Notes: generated by a model not told the origin, from the sequence alone. Positions 9,887 through 21,612 are shown, counted from the stretch's first letter. The stretch is 64,000 bases of DNA from Hexactinellida sp. DTS-2022 (GCA_028753945.1 JAPNXP010000002.1:6262001-6326000); one strand, 5' to 3'. A program made the numbers and translations.

Positions 9887-11556
9887 TCAGTGTCCTATTG
9901 GACGTGCCCGCACCGGCTTGGCATACACCTGTGCGCGCCACAGGTACTTCCTTTGCTTCTTCTTTGTAGGCTCCTGCATAACAAGATCCTCGTTCAACTC
10001 TTTAGAGTCCTCAAGCTGCATCAGAACATTATTCACTTCATCGACACGCTTGGCAACGTACGCAGCTTGTGTGAGCTTCTCGATTATACCTTCGTCTGCG
10101 CCACAAATGAAGCTGTTCGTGGGTCCAACGCACACGCCAGCTTGTAGTAGACATCAAAGCACTTGTCCTCTATCTTCTTCTTAACTAACTCGTCCATTTC
10201 TGTGTCCATGCTAGTCCAATCCTGCTCTATTTTCGTGAGTTCGTAGTGCATACCGTGTTGGCTGGGGGGCAAAGTACTCGCCGTGCCATCATCGGACTGC
10301 GCATCAAATGTAAACAGCATCAGAGGCTCCATGGTATCAATCAATTCGGCAATCACGTTGGACTGGAAACGGCTGAGGTGAAAGGATGTCGAATTCAGAT
10401 CTTTGAGAACACCCTTCTTCTCCGCTTCGAGAACACTCTCAAGCATGCTGTACTTACCCGTCCAACGAGTGTCGCCAGGTGCTTTAACATTGCACTGGAA
10501 CTCTCGAAGGTGATCCAAATCCACATGTGACTTCCTAATGCTCCCCACCATATTGCGCACATGCTTCACTACCTTGTCAACATCATTGCGACTCTTGGAT
10601 CGGAAATCTACAATTGCACGCTGCAGAGAATGGCAGATGCACTTGAAGTGTGTGGTAAGTATACCCTCCTCGCGCAACTGGTGGATCAAGTTGTCATTCT
10701 CGCAGGTCATCAGTTTGCCGATCGCTTCCACTGCCTCCTTCATGTCCTTCTCAGGGATGCTGAAGTTCTCTCCATTTTCCTCGTCAGGCTCACCTTCAAC
10801 GTCATCAAGAACTTGATAGATTGCCGCCTCATCATCGCTGAACACTTCTGGCACATCATCAAAGGCCATATCTTTGCGGAAAGACTTCATCATGTTACGC
10901 GCGCCATCGGTGCCACGTGTGATATAACCCATACTGCTCTAGGAAGAAATCGCGGAACCACTTGCTTATGTTCACTGCAGTGTGCCTGAACGTTACTTTC
11001 GTGCACTTGAGCAGGTACCACTTCTTCTCGCCATGGTCAAACCCCATGACACCCATGAATGACTCCATGCGGTGGTTCGTCCACGAATCCAACGTAATGG
11101 TGATGTATCTTGCGTTCAAGATATCCTTCTTGACACTCTCCTCATACTAATTCTTACGGTTGATGAAGTGGCTTCGAAGAGTCTGCACACACAAGGGCTT
11201 GTAGCCGTGGACCACCCGCTCCATGAACTTACGGAAACCCTGCAGACGCACAAAACATATAGGCAGCTCACAATCGCTTATCAAATCCTCCACCCACTGG
11301 TCGATCTCTCTTTTCTTAGCTGGGTTTATCTCCCTATCTTTCTTCGGGATGAACGCGATTTGGTGAGCTTACTCTGTACAGAGTTGTAATCAATCTCCGT
11401 CTTCTCCTCCTCATACAACTTCTCATAGACCTCATTACACTCATTTTTCGACTTCAGATGACAAGGAGGTTGCTCCAGCTGGACTGGTCGCACTGGCGCT
11501 CCTGGAGACACACCTTGCACTTATATAAATTGGGCCTGGCTCGACGCTCTCAAAGA
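9887..11556 (-). pseudogene. Decayed hAT-family transposase, C-terminus missing
   Basis: Minus-strand remnant read from about 11556 to 9887. In order: a BED-type zinc-finger remnant split across frames (CKVCLQE, then CHLKSKNEC), ELPICFVRLQGFRKFM, then YITITLDSWTNHRMESF with the first catalytic D (11087-11089). After a frameshift comes ITRGTDGARNMMKSF with the second D (10906-10908), CICHSLQRAI, DTRWTGKYSMLES and CALDPRT. A further frameshift near 10130 leads to a lysine-rich end at 9887. The hAT C-terminal dimerisation region with its catalytic E was not found, so the copy is truncated as well as frameshifted. In-frame stop near 11150. No terminal repeats identified. It lies tail-to-tail with the Mutator-like remnant. 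Confidence 0.85.
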
Positions 11557-11971
11557 ACATGAAGTACTAATTCAGAAACTTACGCGCGCTCATCATTATT
11601 GAGCTGTATAGTTGGCTAAGTGGCCTGGATGTAGACTAGATAATTCATAAATAAAAGAAGAAGGCCTAGAGGGGAGATACGTTGCAACTTGCAAGGGTCC
11701 CGTAAATTAAATTAGATAGGAACCACATGGTGTATAGTGCCAAAAACCTCTATCAGTTGTATCCATCAAAACACCATTCGGAATGTCAGATGCATTTGTA
11801 AAATAAGCGTAGTTTATCGAAAAAGAACTTTTTGCATTATTTAGGTGTTTCTCCTAAATCGGTCTAACATTACAGTCAGACGGACAAATATCTACAAAAC
11901 ACTATCAATACATGTTGAATAGCTTGAAACTACCCTTGCACAAAATTGAAATATAATATACATTGGTTATA
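11557..11971. other. No recognised feature
   Basis: Spacer between the hAT remnant and a pogo-like MITE. No convincing gene, repeat or terminal inverted repeat of the hAT element was found. Confidence 0.5.
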
Positions 11972-12145
11972 CTGTCAACTCCCGTTACATCGAAGCCGGA
12001 TATAACGAAATACCGCTTATATCGAAATGTAATATTTTCCCCAGAGTACTAAATGCATTTATTTTCTTTCGCATATAACGATTACACGCTTATACTTGAA
12101 GGAATATACAGGTCATTTGGACTTCGATATAATGGGAGTTGACTG
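11972..12145. mobile_element. Pogo/Tigger-like MITE
   Basis: Ends are inverted copies: CTGTCAACTCCCGTTACATC on the left and, read from the right, CAGTCAACTCCCATTATATC. TA dinucleotides lie on both sides. Internal CTTATA-CGA variants repeat the terminal motif. Length about 174 bp, non-coding. Confidence 0.75.
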
Positions 12146-12182
12146 TATTGGAATTAATAATTCAATCTATTCGAAGAAAAAG

Positions 12183-12277
12183 TCTTAGTTTAAGATTCTA
12201 ATTCGTAGTTTATCAGCTATCCAAGTTCAGTTTGGTCTCAATTTATTCTACTTCCTTTATTCAATAATTCAAGTTAA
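12183..12277. repeat. Shared flank repeat R (host of TTAA insertions)
   Basis: About 95 bases, from TTTAAGATTCTAATTCG to TTCAAGTTAA, match the sequence directly left of F copy 1 (about 1925-2025). Both end in the TTAA at which an element (G or F) begins. It may be an older repeat that was hit repeatedly, or the outer part of a larger element. Confidence 0.5.
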
Positions 12278-12351
12278 GGCTTCGCGTCCCCTTCGATAGG
12301 CTGCACGACCCCTAACAAAAAATTTCTGTTTAATATTGATTAATCGTATTC
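12278..12351 (+). repeat. Repeat G, copy 2
   Basis: Starts GGCTTCGCGTCCCCTTCG directly after TTAA (12274-12277). It matches the minus strand of 1047-1118 over about 70 bases. It is then interrupted or replaced by the long palindrome that follows. Confidence 0.5.
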
Positions 12352-12942
12352 AACATATTAGCTATATTATTGTAACAGAGAGCTTGTCTCTAGCTATCCT
12401 ACTTTTCTTATTTCAGCAATTATTGTGAAATTGGAACCAAAATGCTTCTATGAGAATACAATATTGAAATCAAATCAGGTGATTTGTATACATCGTAACT
12501 CTATTTGTTGAAATGAGTTGATTTGAAGTCGATTTGAGCCTATACTAATTTAGTCCATATTAGTTTACATTGCGTGACAGACTTCGATTAGCGATATAAT
12601 CTTTGAAACCAATAGGAATGCTCGAGTAATTTCGAAATGTCATGATAATCAAAAAATTCCAACTAGTCACTCCCGTAGTATTGAAAGTAAATATGAATTC
12701 AACTAAGGGAGTCTGTCACGCAATGTGCAATAGTATGTACTAAGTTAGTAAAGGCTCAAATCAACTTCAAATCAAAGCATTTCAACTAATTGAGCTATGA
12801 TGTATACAAATCACCTGATTTATTTTCAGTATTGTTTTCTCATAGAAGCATTTTGGTTCCAATTACACAATAATTGCACAAATAAGAAAAGTAGGATAGC
12901 TAGAGACAAGCTCTCTGTTACAATAATATAGCTAATATGTTA
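12352..12942. mobile_element. Foldback element P (591-bp near-palindrome)
   Basis: The left arm begins AACATATTAGCTATATTATT and the right arm ends in its exact complement. Arms of roughly 240 bp each (12352-12590 and 12711-12942) surround a ~120-bp centre, with arm identity falling towards the centre. No coding potential. A single arm of the same family lies at 14252-14385, showing that this is a dispersed family. The right end merges with the start of F copy 2 at GTTAAATTAC. Confidence 0.8.
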
Positions 12943-13666
12943 AATTACCCCAGGTGAATGAAATTTCTTGTATTCATCAGTAATTGTGAGAAATAGATCT
13001 CTATACGATACAAAGCAATAAACCAAAATAAAATGTTCTAACTATTATACATTTTATCTTTTGTCGGTTTCAAAATTTGGCTAATACAAATCTCCCATAG
13101 GGCGATTTCCAAAAGTGGCGGTCGATATTAATTATATTATGCGGTATTTTGGAAATGCGGCCATCAATGTTTGTTATCGGTATCAATATTGATAGATTCT
13201 ATGCGTACGGAGTTGGTAGTCGGTTATATTTTTGAATTATGACTCCGAAATGTATTTTTTCAGACATTTATCAAATATCGCATAAAAACATGACTTTTAA
13301 AATCATTTTTTGAGTTCAAAAGGACGCAAATTTTTTTTATTTAGTTCAAATCAAAATTCTAAACCTGCCATCAACCGCCCATAACGATGATCTATGTGAT
13401 ATATCGCACAGAATTGTCTTTAGCTAATAATGATCTTGCAAACCACACACTTATCAGGTGGAGTCTGAAGAAATCTCCTATGGGACTTTTGTATTAGCAG
13501 AAAACTGGAAGCCCCATAAAATCGAAATTATAGAAGTTAATTTGATTTCCATTTTCAGTTTGAAACTAGGAAATAATGGTTCTATCATATATTTGAAAAT
13601 CAAACTCCTAAGTTCAAAACGAAATTTATTTGTTTTTATGCAAGAAGTTGCCGTGATTTATTAACC
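12939..13666 (+). mobile_element. Family F element, copy 2 (left end damaged)
   Basis: Aligned with F copy 1 along its full length. The right end is GGTTAATAAATCACGGC on the minus strand, next to TTAA (13667-13670). The left terminal repeat has lost its first base or so where it meets the palindrome P. The 68-residue frame 13458-13664 has no recognisable domain and is not shared by the other copies. Confidence 0.8.
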
Positions 13667-13670
13667 TTAA

Positions 13671-14251
13671 ACTTTCTATGATAAATAATCTGTTTTTACA
13701 TTTTATCCCAAGTTCACTTTATTTTTTCGTAATTATTTTTTCATAATTTAGTACTTAAATTTGTTTTAATTATTAAAAAATTTCTATTATGATGAAGTTT
13801 GTTAAAAAATCAAGGAAGGCACTCTACATATAGTTTACAGTATTTCTGGTTAGAAATATCGCAATTTGAAAATTACAACTATTTTCCTGAAAAATTAACA
13901 CAGTAAACCTTAACTTATTAACGGCTATCTGAACGACTCTGAAATGACAATAAATATCTTAATATAGATATACATTACAAAATTTTGTGATTTCAATTCA
14001 ATTTAGCAAGTATCCATGAAGTGGCACAATTTTTTCTGCCACGTGCCACTTGTGGCATAAGTGGCACAATGGAAATGTCGCCGTATTAAACTAGAAAATT
14101 TCGATTGATTTGAAATTATGCCGTTAGTGCAATTTAACCATGTGGAATTTAAATCTGATATCAGAATTAATATATTCTCATTGCAACTTATTGATGATAA
14201 TTCATTATTTTGTTAGCTAATTATATATTTAATAATGATATATTTATTTTG
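13671..14251. other. Spacer with a GTGGCA-rich palindromic patch
   Basis: No gene. At 14019-14072, GTGGCACAAT, TGCCACGTGCCACTTGTGGC and AAGTGGCACAAT form a small cluster of direct and inverted copies. The string AACTTATTAACGGCTATCT at about 13914 recurs at 1025. Confidence 0.5.
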
Positions 14252-14385
14252 ACATATTAGCTGTCAATATAACAAAGTGCTTGTCTCTTGCTATACTACA
14301 TTTCTTAATTCAGCAATTTATGTGTAATTTGAACCAAATGCTTCTATGAGGAAATATTAACTGAAATACGGCGATTTGTATATGT
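14252..14385 (+). repeat. Single arm of foldback family P
   Basis: Runs from ACATATTAGCTGTCAATATA to GATTTGTATATGTCG and matches the left arm of the palindrome at 12352-12500 with scattered differences. No partner arm is present nearby. Confidence 0.65.
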
Positions 14386-14386
14386 C

Positions 14387-14490
14387 GCAGGCGAAATTGA
14401 GTACCAGGCGAGATTGAGTCTCAATTTCGCCTGAAACTCAATTTCGCCTGCGAGTGTCAAGCGAGATTGAGTACCAGGCGAAATGGAGTC
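14387..14490. repeat. Cluster of six direct and inverted CAGGCGAAATTGAGT motifs
   Basis: Six 15-base copies, two of them inverted: forward at 14388, 14405, 14458 and 14475, reverse (ACTCAATTTCGCCTG) at about 14419 and 14435. Variants differ at one or two bases. The cluster can fold into alternative hairpins. Function unknown. Confidence 0.8.
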
Positions 14491-14879
14491 ATAATACTTA
14501 TAGAAAATTTTGAACTAAATATTATGGGTTGTTAAAAATTGATTATATCCCAGATCTAATCCAGTTATTCGTTCACTTCCAAATGTTAATACTAGGTAAT
14601 TAAGTATGCTGAATGCGAATTTGACACTCACAAATTTCTATTATGTCTATTTATTGTTGTTATTTACAATATAGGTAAAAAAATTAAGGAATATTCCAAA
14701 TTAACATAGAGACTAGCGGTTATTTTAAGTAATTGCATAGTATACTAAATACGAATTTAGTCTAGAATTAACTACATATGTACTAGCAAATAAGTGCTGT
14801 TTGTTGTTAAAGAGACACTTAGTGACACTTGTATTTGAGATACATACTAATTTCTAAGCCACTTACTAAGTTACTAATT
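14491..14879. other. No recognised feature
   Basis: AT-rich spacer with no credible reading frame or repeat. Confidence 0.5.
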
Positions 14880-15016
14880 GGCGTCGTTACTCGCCCGGGT
14901 GCCCGGAAATGTCCTGGCGGCCCGGAAGGGTTGCCCTTATGCTACTAATACTATACCCGGAGTTTCCCCGGAATTTCCTGGCTGCCCGAAGGATTGACCT
15001 TTGCATTTACGACGCC
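14880..15016. mobile_element. Small CCCGG-rich element with GGCGTCGT inverted ends
   Basis: Bounded by GGCGTCGTTA on the left and TTTACGACGCC on the right. Inside are two tandem copies of a GC-rich unit (14901-14942 and 14966-15004) sharing CCCGGAA(A/T)(G)T..CCTGGC.GCCCG. This 137-bp block is much richer in GC than its surroundings. It is likely a tiny MITE. No target duplication was resolved. Confidence 0.45.
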
Positions 15017-16303
15017 TATGCACTTACTGTATAGCGTCAGGAGGGAGGTGTCGACCCCACCCTCAAGTCAGGGGAGAGTATCTTGTTGTTCTCAATATTT
15101 TATTCAATGGTAAATTCTGGGGTTATGGTTACGATTCAATTTCTCGCCACGGTTAGCCAGTCAACCGCCCATGCTGATCACCACAGTAGAACATTATTTA
15201 CACTACATAATTAGTAAGGTTCAGCTTTGTTTTTATTCCTTAGTATCCTTACTACTGCTACATTTCGTCCTTCAGAAAATATTAAATCAAGGCTGAATTC
15301 GGTTAACCGCCGCTAATACCGGTTAACTGTTACGGATTTTAGTGATCAGTTAACCGATATATTAATATTACAATTAACAATTAGAAGTACAAATTATTGG
15401 ATAACAGTGTGAATTTGCACGCATTTTGTTCAGAATATAATAATTGTTTATCTTATTTAGACTTATTACCCATAGTCACAGATATATTTTGGTGACAACA
15501 CAGTGTAGAAGTAACCTGAAGTGATAAACTTGTACCGCAGTTAATTGTACTAATAGAGTACTTGGCTAAAAGAATGTGTTTTTCGTTACTACAATTTAGA
15601 TATTTTCTGAGAAATGTCTATATATTTTGTTATAACTTTCAGTGCCGGTTAACCGTAGTGTGAAGATAATCGTAACCGTGGCCTCAAAATGGTTAACCAA
15701 CCCCACCCTTAACTATAGTTTATACACGGCTGGATTTGTTAACCAGCTGGCTAGCGGTTGCATATTTCGTTAACCAGTTAGCCGGCCTGTTGATAGTCAG
15801 CAGCTAGCAGTATTATTTGGAAATTATCTTACAGTACATCCTCGCTAGTCCGAACAGGAGATCCAACGTATATTACAATGGAATCCTAAATTAATAAGTC
15901 TCAGACAATAAATTAGGTAGTATACTACATGTTTAGATGGATTAAAATGCTTTGGACAAGTTTGATCCAAATTATCGGAATCTCATTTTAGAGGCCAATA
16001 GAAAATGTATTACTTCACTAATCGGAACAGAAATTTTTAAATCGGAATACCTCTGTTGGGATTAGCGAGGAAGTACAGAATAAATTATTAAAATATCTGA
16101 ATTTTGTTGAAAATGATGATCATAAATCCATTTCTCATCACTACAATGACCCATTATATATTTTCTGTAACTACACTGTTTCTAACTTGCCCAAATTGCG
16201 AAATGTATTAGTTAATGACTACTTATGGAGTAATACTTTATAATACTGAGTAAACAAAACGAATAAACAAAACGAATACTAATTGTAGCCTCAGAACGGT
16301 TAA

Positions 16304-19300
16304 GGATGCTTAGGGTGAAAAATCTATTAGCGGTATGGGTGATTTTTGCGTCTCTGTAGATATTGATGTGTAATTCTCCAATCTGCTCTGTAATTGCATA
16401 ACTAAGCTTAAGGGTTATCTGTATTGATATTCGGGCGTTCACGGTGAATCTCAGAATTGCATAATTTACTACTAGGAATACTCTAGATGAGATAGAGATT
16501 GACTTCTATGATTTTTATTTTCTTAATTTTCAATCAAGATGGTGTTTTTTAATAAAATAAGACGTCGACTTCCTTATATGGGCATGACATTTTTTCAAAA
16601 ATTGTTGAATCTTTTTGAATTTTTGAACATATTATTATGAGACTATTTCCTCTCAGTAATAATTTTTATTTTATTTATTTTTGCAGAAGAAACGATGCTA
16701 AAGGGCATTTTTTCAAAATAATCATAAAACGCAGTCGTGCACTAAACTATAGTTATAAAATGTTAGAAGAAAAAAATTTCAAATCTAGTCCAAGGGTCTG
16801 AGGATGTATCATGTGTTACCCCAGAGAAATTTTTTGACTTTCTGATTATTATTTTTGGTTTTATAAGCATTCTAAGGCTGCGGCCCACGAATTTTTCCGA
16901 ATTTCAACATCAAAAGAGGTGATAAAATTCTACACTGCCATATATTGTTCCCAAAATTAAAAATTTCGGAATCTACAGGTCAAAATATACAGGTTCACGT
17001 CAAAAAGTTCAGGAATATGTCAAAAATTAGGAAATTAGGGGCATAAAAGAATATGAAGGGTATGCAAGTACCCGGTGATCATATATTAATGTGGGAAATT
17101 GGACAGCAGAATAATTCTGTTATTCTTCATAAAAATGCGCCAGCTTCTTATCTATGCGTGGCATTTGTTTTCAACACTTTTACAATAATATATCATGAGT
17201 TATGACCAATTTATGACTATGGTTTTGTCTGTTTTGTCATATTTTCACACCTCAAGGCCCTCAAATATACAATAATGTATTATATAAAACACCAATTTGG
17301 TAATACAAATATGGAAATAGCATTTGCGCACAAAATGAGACGTTACACAACACGATCCAATCATTATTCGATAAGTTATGGACTTTTGGGCCACAGAAGG
17401 GGGCAAAAAATCTGACATTTCACACCTGTTGATATTTCAGAAACGCTTTGAGATAAAATGATCATAGGCATTAGAAAATACTGTAAATACCTGACTTGCC
17501 ATACGTTTATAATACATTTTAGGACTCTAGGTGTCACACTTTTTAACATGACCATATATGGTAATTTTATGTGCCCAATTTTGATGACGAAGCAAATTTT
17601 GTAACTCTTGATCTCTGTACAGCAGAGACTAGCTCTAAAATTCTAGTCACATCATGATTCTATTTCTTACTCATTGGATAAACTTTTGGGATTATATTAT
17701 AATTCGAATGATGTGTTCTGATTTCAAATGCCCAAATATGGTGGTGTCAAAGTGGCAATATGTTAAAAAGCTGACAAAAATCCAACTTCTGATCCAAATG
17801 AGATAAAGCTTAGCTCTAAATTGCTAAAAATAGTCTAATTCAATTTCAAATGACATTATCTATTTTATGCAGTTTAGGAACTCCTTTTCCTCGCACTTTC
17901 ATATTCTGGACTCAGCCACTTCGACACAAATTAATTAAATGCTAATTATGAAGGTGTAAAAAAAGACCATTTGGGCATATGGATGTAAAAAAGAGAATTT
18001 TTATTCTAGAAAGTCAAACTTTTTTTTAAAATGCTCAGTATATGTAGGCGCATGTTTTAAAAGCGGGCAGTTTTGGCAATATAATACAAAAAAATTGAAT
18101 TAGTATACTTTTAATGAAAAATAGTGGGGTTTTTTTGACCAATTTCACAAAAATGACAATAACATAGAGTAGATTAAAGAAAAAGCATATTTCGGTTCGA
18201 TTTAAAACATTGAGTATTGACTCAGGTATATTTTATAATTGACATGTTTCGCGCTAAAAACTAACATAAAAAATTTTTTTTAATATTTGGCTAGTATGGA
18301 TTAGGCCTATATTGACATTGTCTAGTTCATAACTAAGGATATATACATAGTAGAACTCTAATATTTTCAGGGATATCTTAGATATATTAGTACTATCCAA
18401 AAACGCAATAAAAACATTAGGTCGTCGGGTGTCAAAATATCAGTACAGAGCACCCTTAAAATGTATACAGCATATCTAAGTTCAAACTATTTTTCAAGTG
18501 GCATTAAATTCTTTAGGAAATGCCTCCCCATAGGGGTAATACTGTTTAACTAGATTTCACTGAATTAAATCTTAGAAAGTATATTCGATATCGCTCCAAA
18601 AATTTGTATTATTGATCAGTACTATTAGCACAACATTTGCTTAGCTCACCATACGCCTATCCCAAGTTTAACCAGTTCTTAACATACGACTCCTAAAATT
18701 CGTCAAAAAAGCGGCCAGAAAGTGGTATTTTTGCTCGTTGCTTGGTCTCAACTCAGACACTAATCGTTAGTTTGCTTCAATGAGCTTGCAAAATGATCTT
18801 TATACTATTAAGAACTATATCTGAATTTTTGAAAGCAATCCCTTGTTAAGTTTATTAGATAAAATTCGGGATATGTCACAAAAACTATAATTGAGTAATT
18901 GAAGGCTGAAGTTTTTTGAATGTGAAATGAATATGTGTCATTAAATTTGTCCGTATTACCACTGGATTCAGTTACAATATACTAGATAATTTTCATACTA
19001 TATACTAATATGTATTGGAACATCATAGTAAACAAACGACTTGATTAAATCGAATTATATGCAAGTTTCTGTCATATTAATGGAGTCCGTTTTCTTTTGG
19101 GACATCATTATCAGCGATTAAATCATGGCTGACGTAGTGATTAATGCTCTAATATGCATAATATGTCTACACTAGTTGGGATACAGTATGAATATACTAA
19201 TATATATGACAATTCAGTTGAATTATATAATATAGTCAATTAATCTGTTGATGATGCATAAAATAATATAACAAAATATGCAAATCAGAATTTCTATCCC

Positions 19301-19609
19301 ATTATCAACTGGTTTTGGCAATATATGCTAATCACTGAGATATTTGTGCATATTAATGTTAGTTTATATACATAATGTATATAAGTGCACAATATATACA
19401 TATATAACCAAGGAATGTCAATTGAGAAAATAAAAAAGCTACATCATCAATAATGACGTCACCAAATGTACGTTTTGAGGACTTTGCAGAATATTTTTTC
19501 AAAAAATTTCACTTCTCACATAATTTTATGATACATTAGCTTCATTTCACAGTGTAAACTCGCATTTCAATTTTGTCATAAAAAACCTAAAATTTCAACC
19601 GAAGCATCC
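16304..19609 (-). mobile_element. Family E element, copy 2 (interrupted by K1)
   Basis: Minus-strand copy of E flanked by TTAA on both sides (16300-16303, 19610-19613) with the same GGATGCTT terminal repeats as E1. Total length is 3306 bp. Subtracting K1 (2044 bp) and one TTAA gives 1258 bp, one base from E1, which supports the boundaries. It is inserted into the outer element T. The frame 16212-16442 spans the boundary and is not a gene. Confidence 0.88.
16412..18455 (-). mobile_element. Non-autonomous TTAA element, family K, copy 1 (complete)
   Basis: 2044 bp, flanked by TTAA (16408-16411 and 18456-18459) inside E2. The ends are GGGTTATCTGTATTGATATT on the left and, read from the right, GGGTGCTCTGTACTGATATT. 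The corresponding E1 site near 7973 is uninterrupted, so this is a clean insertion. It matches K2 (24192 onward) very closely. No reading frame of transposase size exists on either strand. The interior has several CC(A/T)6GG-like palindromes (for example CCATATATGG). Confidence 0.87.
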
Positions 19610-19861
19610 TTAACAACCCCACCCTTGGTTTATAAGAATTTACTACATACATATGGAATTGCATATATTTAAGATTACCATATTCTAACAAAATTAATAT
19701 AATTTAAATTAGTGTTTTATATGCGCAATTACATTGATATTATTTAACTAGATTAACAGAGCGGTTAACTACTCAATTAAATCTGTAACAGTTAACCAAT
19801 ATTAGCAGCTGTTAAGCGGTCACCCGGCTAACCGAATTTAGTCTAGACCTGTGAATTGAGT

Positions 19862-20100
19862 CTAGTCTGTAGGTATCGTTTCGCCCCTCATAATATTATT
19901 TGGGGTGGCCGTTAATAGACAGCCGGGACCCCGGATCAAAACCTCTTGAATAAGAGGGTTACGAGATAGCAAAACAATTATTGAACTACCAGAATTACAA
20001 CTGGTGGATAACCTTATCCTAAAGAATGCACTACTGTTAGCCCGCTTATGGTCTCGCGGGCTACCAAATCCGGCAGTGCTTAAGCAGACCACAATAATAT
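19862..20100. other. GC-richer unexplained island
   Basis: This block is less AT-rich than its surroundings and contains AGCCGGGACCCCGG, CCTCTTGAATAAGAGG and AGCCCGCTTATGGTCTCGCGGGCT, the last two being clear hairpins. A 76-residue frame covers it on the minus strand (19862-20092) without a recognisable domain. It could be a remnant of a structured RNA or of a retroelement. I do not recognise it. A short (GT)n run follows at about 20130-20150. Confidence 0.4.
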
Positions 20101-21612
20101 ATATATTAAAAGCACAATAGTTCTTTGTGAGTGTGTGTGTGTGTGAGTAGGTATGTGTTTGTCCTGATTACATTAAAGTAATTCGGAGATAAAAAACGCA
20201 TCTCTATTTGAGATAAAAACTAACTAGAGGCCTGCATTTGTCCGGCTCCGTATGTCGGCATTTGTCAAAAATTCCAAATATCAAATGTTTAGAATTTTCC
20301 GACTACTTTGTCTCTATGTTTATGCTGGCATTTCTCCGACTGTTTATTAAGTATCGCAATGTGAGTATTCAATAACAGTTGTAATTTATTTATGTTTTCA
20401 CTCAACACAATTTTTGTTGATACATGTACTTTTCAGATCTTGTGTTTTATTTAAAGATGATATATTGGCTAATAATAGAATACGTATAATAAATATATTA
20501 ATGCTATTTAGTAATTGATATTTAAATTAACATGGATTTTACTTTGGCTCAATATAAATAATATCGCTGTTCAAAATATAGAACATATGAAGGTCACAAG
20601 TTGTTTGTATCCAAAAGAAAGATAATCAATGTACTAGGCTAGTGCTCTTTTTAGCTAAGTTCAGACAAGAATGTAATCATATTAGTTAGCTTTCACAGTC
20701 AATATGTGTTACTGTGCTATTTCTTTTTCAGTCGTTACATAGCACCTTTTTTATAGAAAGTGCTCCTGAATTAACATTTAACAAGGCCTCTTAGTGTGTA
20801 AGAGGTTTTCTGCTGAGCACCCATTAGGATCGCTGGCTATACTTACTCCTACGCACTTGACACCCACTATAGTTAGGGCTGACTTCGCACCTGTCCAAAG
20901 ATTATATTACTTAGTGAAAGTAGAATGTAATGAAGCTTCTAAATAATTTTTATTATCAATTATATAATTTATATTACATATAATTACAATACACATTTAT
21001 TGTTTGTTTGAAGGTACGAGAAACGAAATAACTTTCAGACCCTGTAGACATGCAAATTGGTGTAGATTGCAGAATTAAATTAAATAACTTGGATTAACAT
21101 TCGTATTTGTCATTCACCAATTCAGAGCAGTTTCGAAATAATATCATTTAGAAGTTCCTTCATTCCCACACACTGACCTTGAGTTTGAGATTTTCTGATT
21201 AATTCCCAATCCCATTCTGAATGGACTGGGATTAATCTTAAAATCTTTTAAACTATAATTTCCATAGGGATTTGGCCCCATCTCTGGTTGCATATTATAA
21301 CAATTGTTATTTTTAGACTATTTTCCAATATTGAGAAAGTAGTCTGAAAAATGTCAACATCTTAGATTCGGAGAATTCCCACATACGGAGTTTGACGTAG
21401 TCTCGGAATGGGATTAGTAGGGCCCATAGGTTAGTCCATTACGGTGACATTGGGAGGCCATTGCACATTGGTGATTCAATTGGCAAACTTTTGTATGTCC
21501 ATGGCCCTACCAACCATACCAGAGCCTACGCCTTTGTATTGTTAATTTATAGATGCACATTTAAACACATTTACTACATAATTAGAAGGTAATTACTCAT
21601 TTACTCACTATA
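20101..21612. other. No recognised gene; short (GT)n run only
   Basis: Apart from a GTGTGTGTGTGTGTGAG microsatellite near 20131, no gene, terminal repeats or tandem array were recognised. Confidence 0.5.

Larger units (their letters stand above)
15288..19851. mobile_element. Outer element T, GGTTAACC-rich, containing E2 and K1
   Basis: Inverted repeats pair the left side (15295-15360: AATTCGGTTAACCG, CCGGTTAACTGTTACGG) with the right side (19760-19840, read in reverse: AATTCGGTTAGCCG, TTGGTTAACTGTTACAG). Further GGTTAACC clusters lie at 15645-15790. Once E2 is removed the remaining element is about 1.25 kb and non-coding. Its interior site GGTTAACAACCCCACCC, now split by E2, resembles GGTTAACCAACCCCACCC at 15692. 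The CAGG-like outer ends hint at hAT, but no target duplication was confirmed, so the superfamily is open. Confidence 0.65.

Noticed and set aside
9432-10184. A 250-residue plus-strand frame, the longest forward frame in the window
   Set aside because: Its first half is the Mutator-like transposase tail, but its second half is antisense to the hAT transposase remnant, so it is not one gene.
16212-16442. Seventy-six-residue minus frame near the start of E2
   Set aside because: It crosses the T/E2 and E2/K1 boundaries, so it cannot be an old conserved gene.
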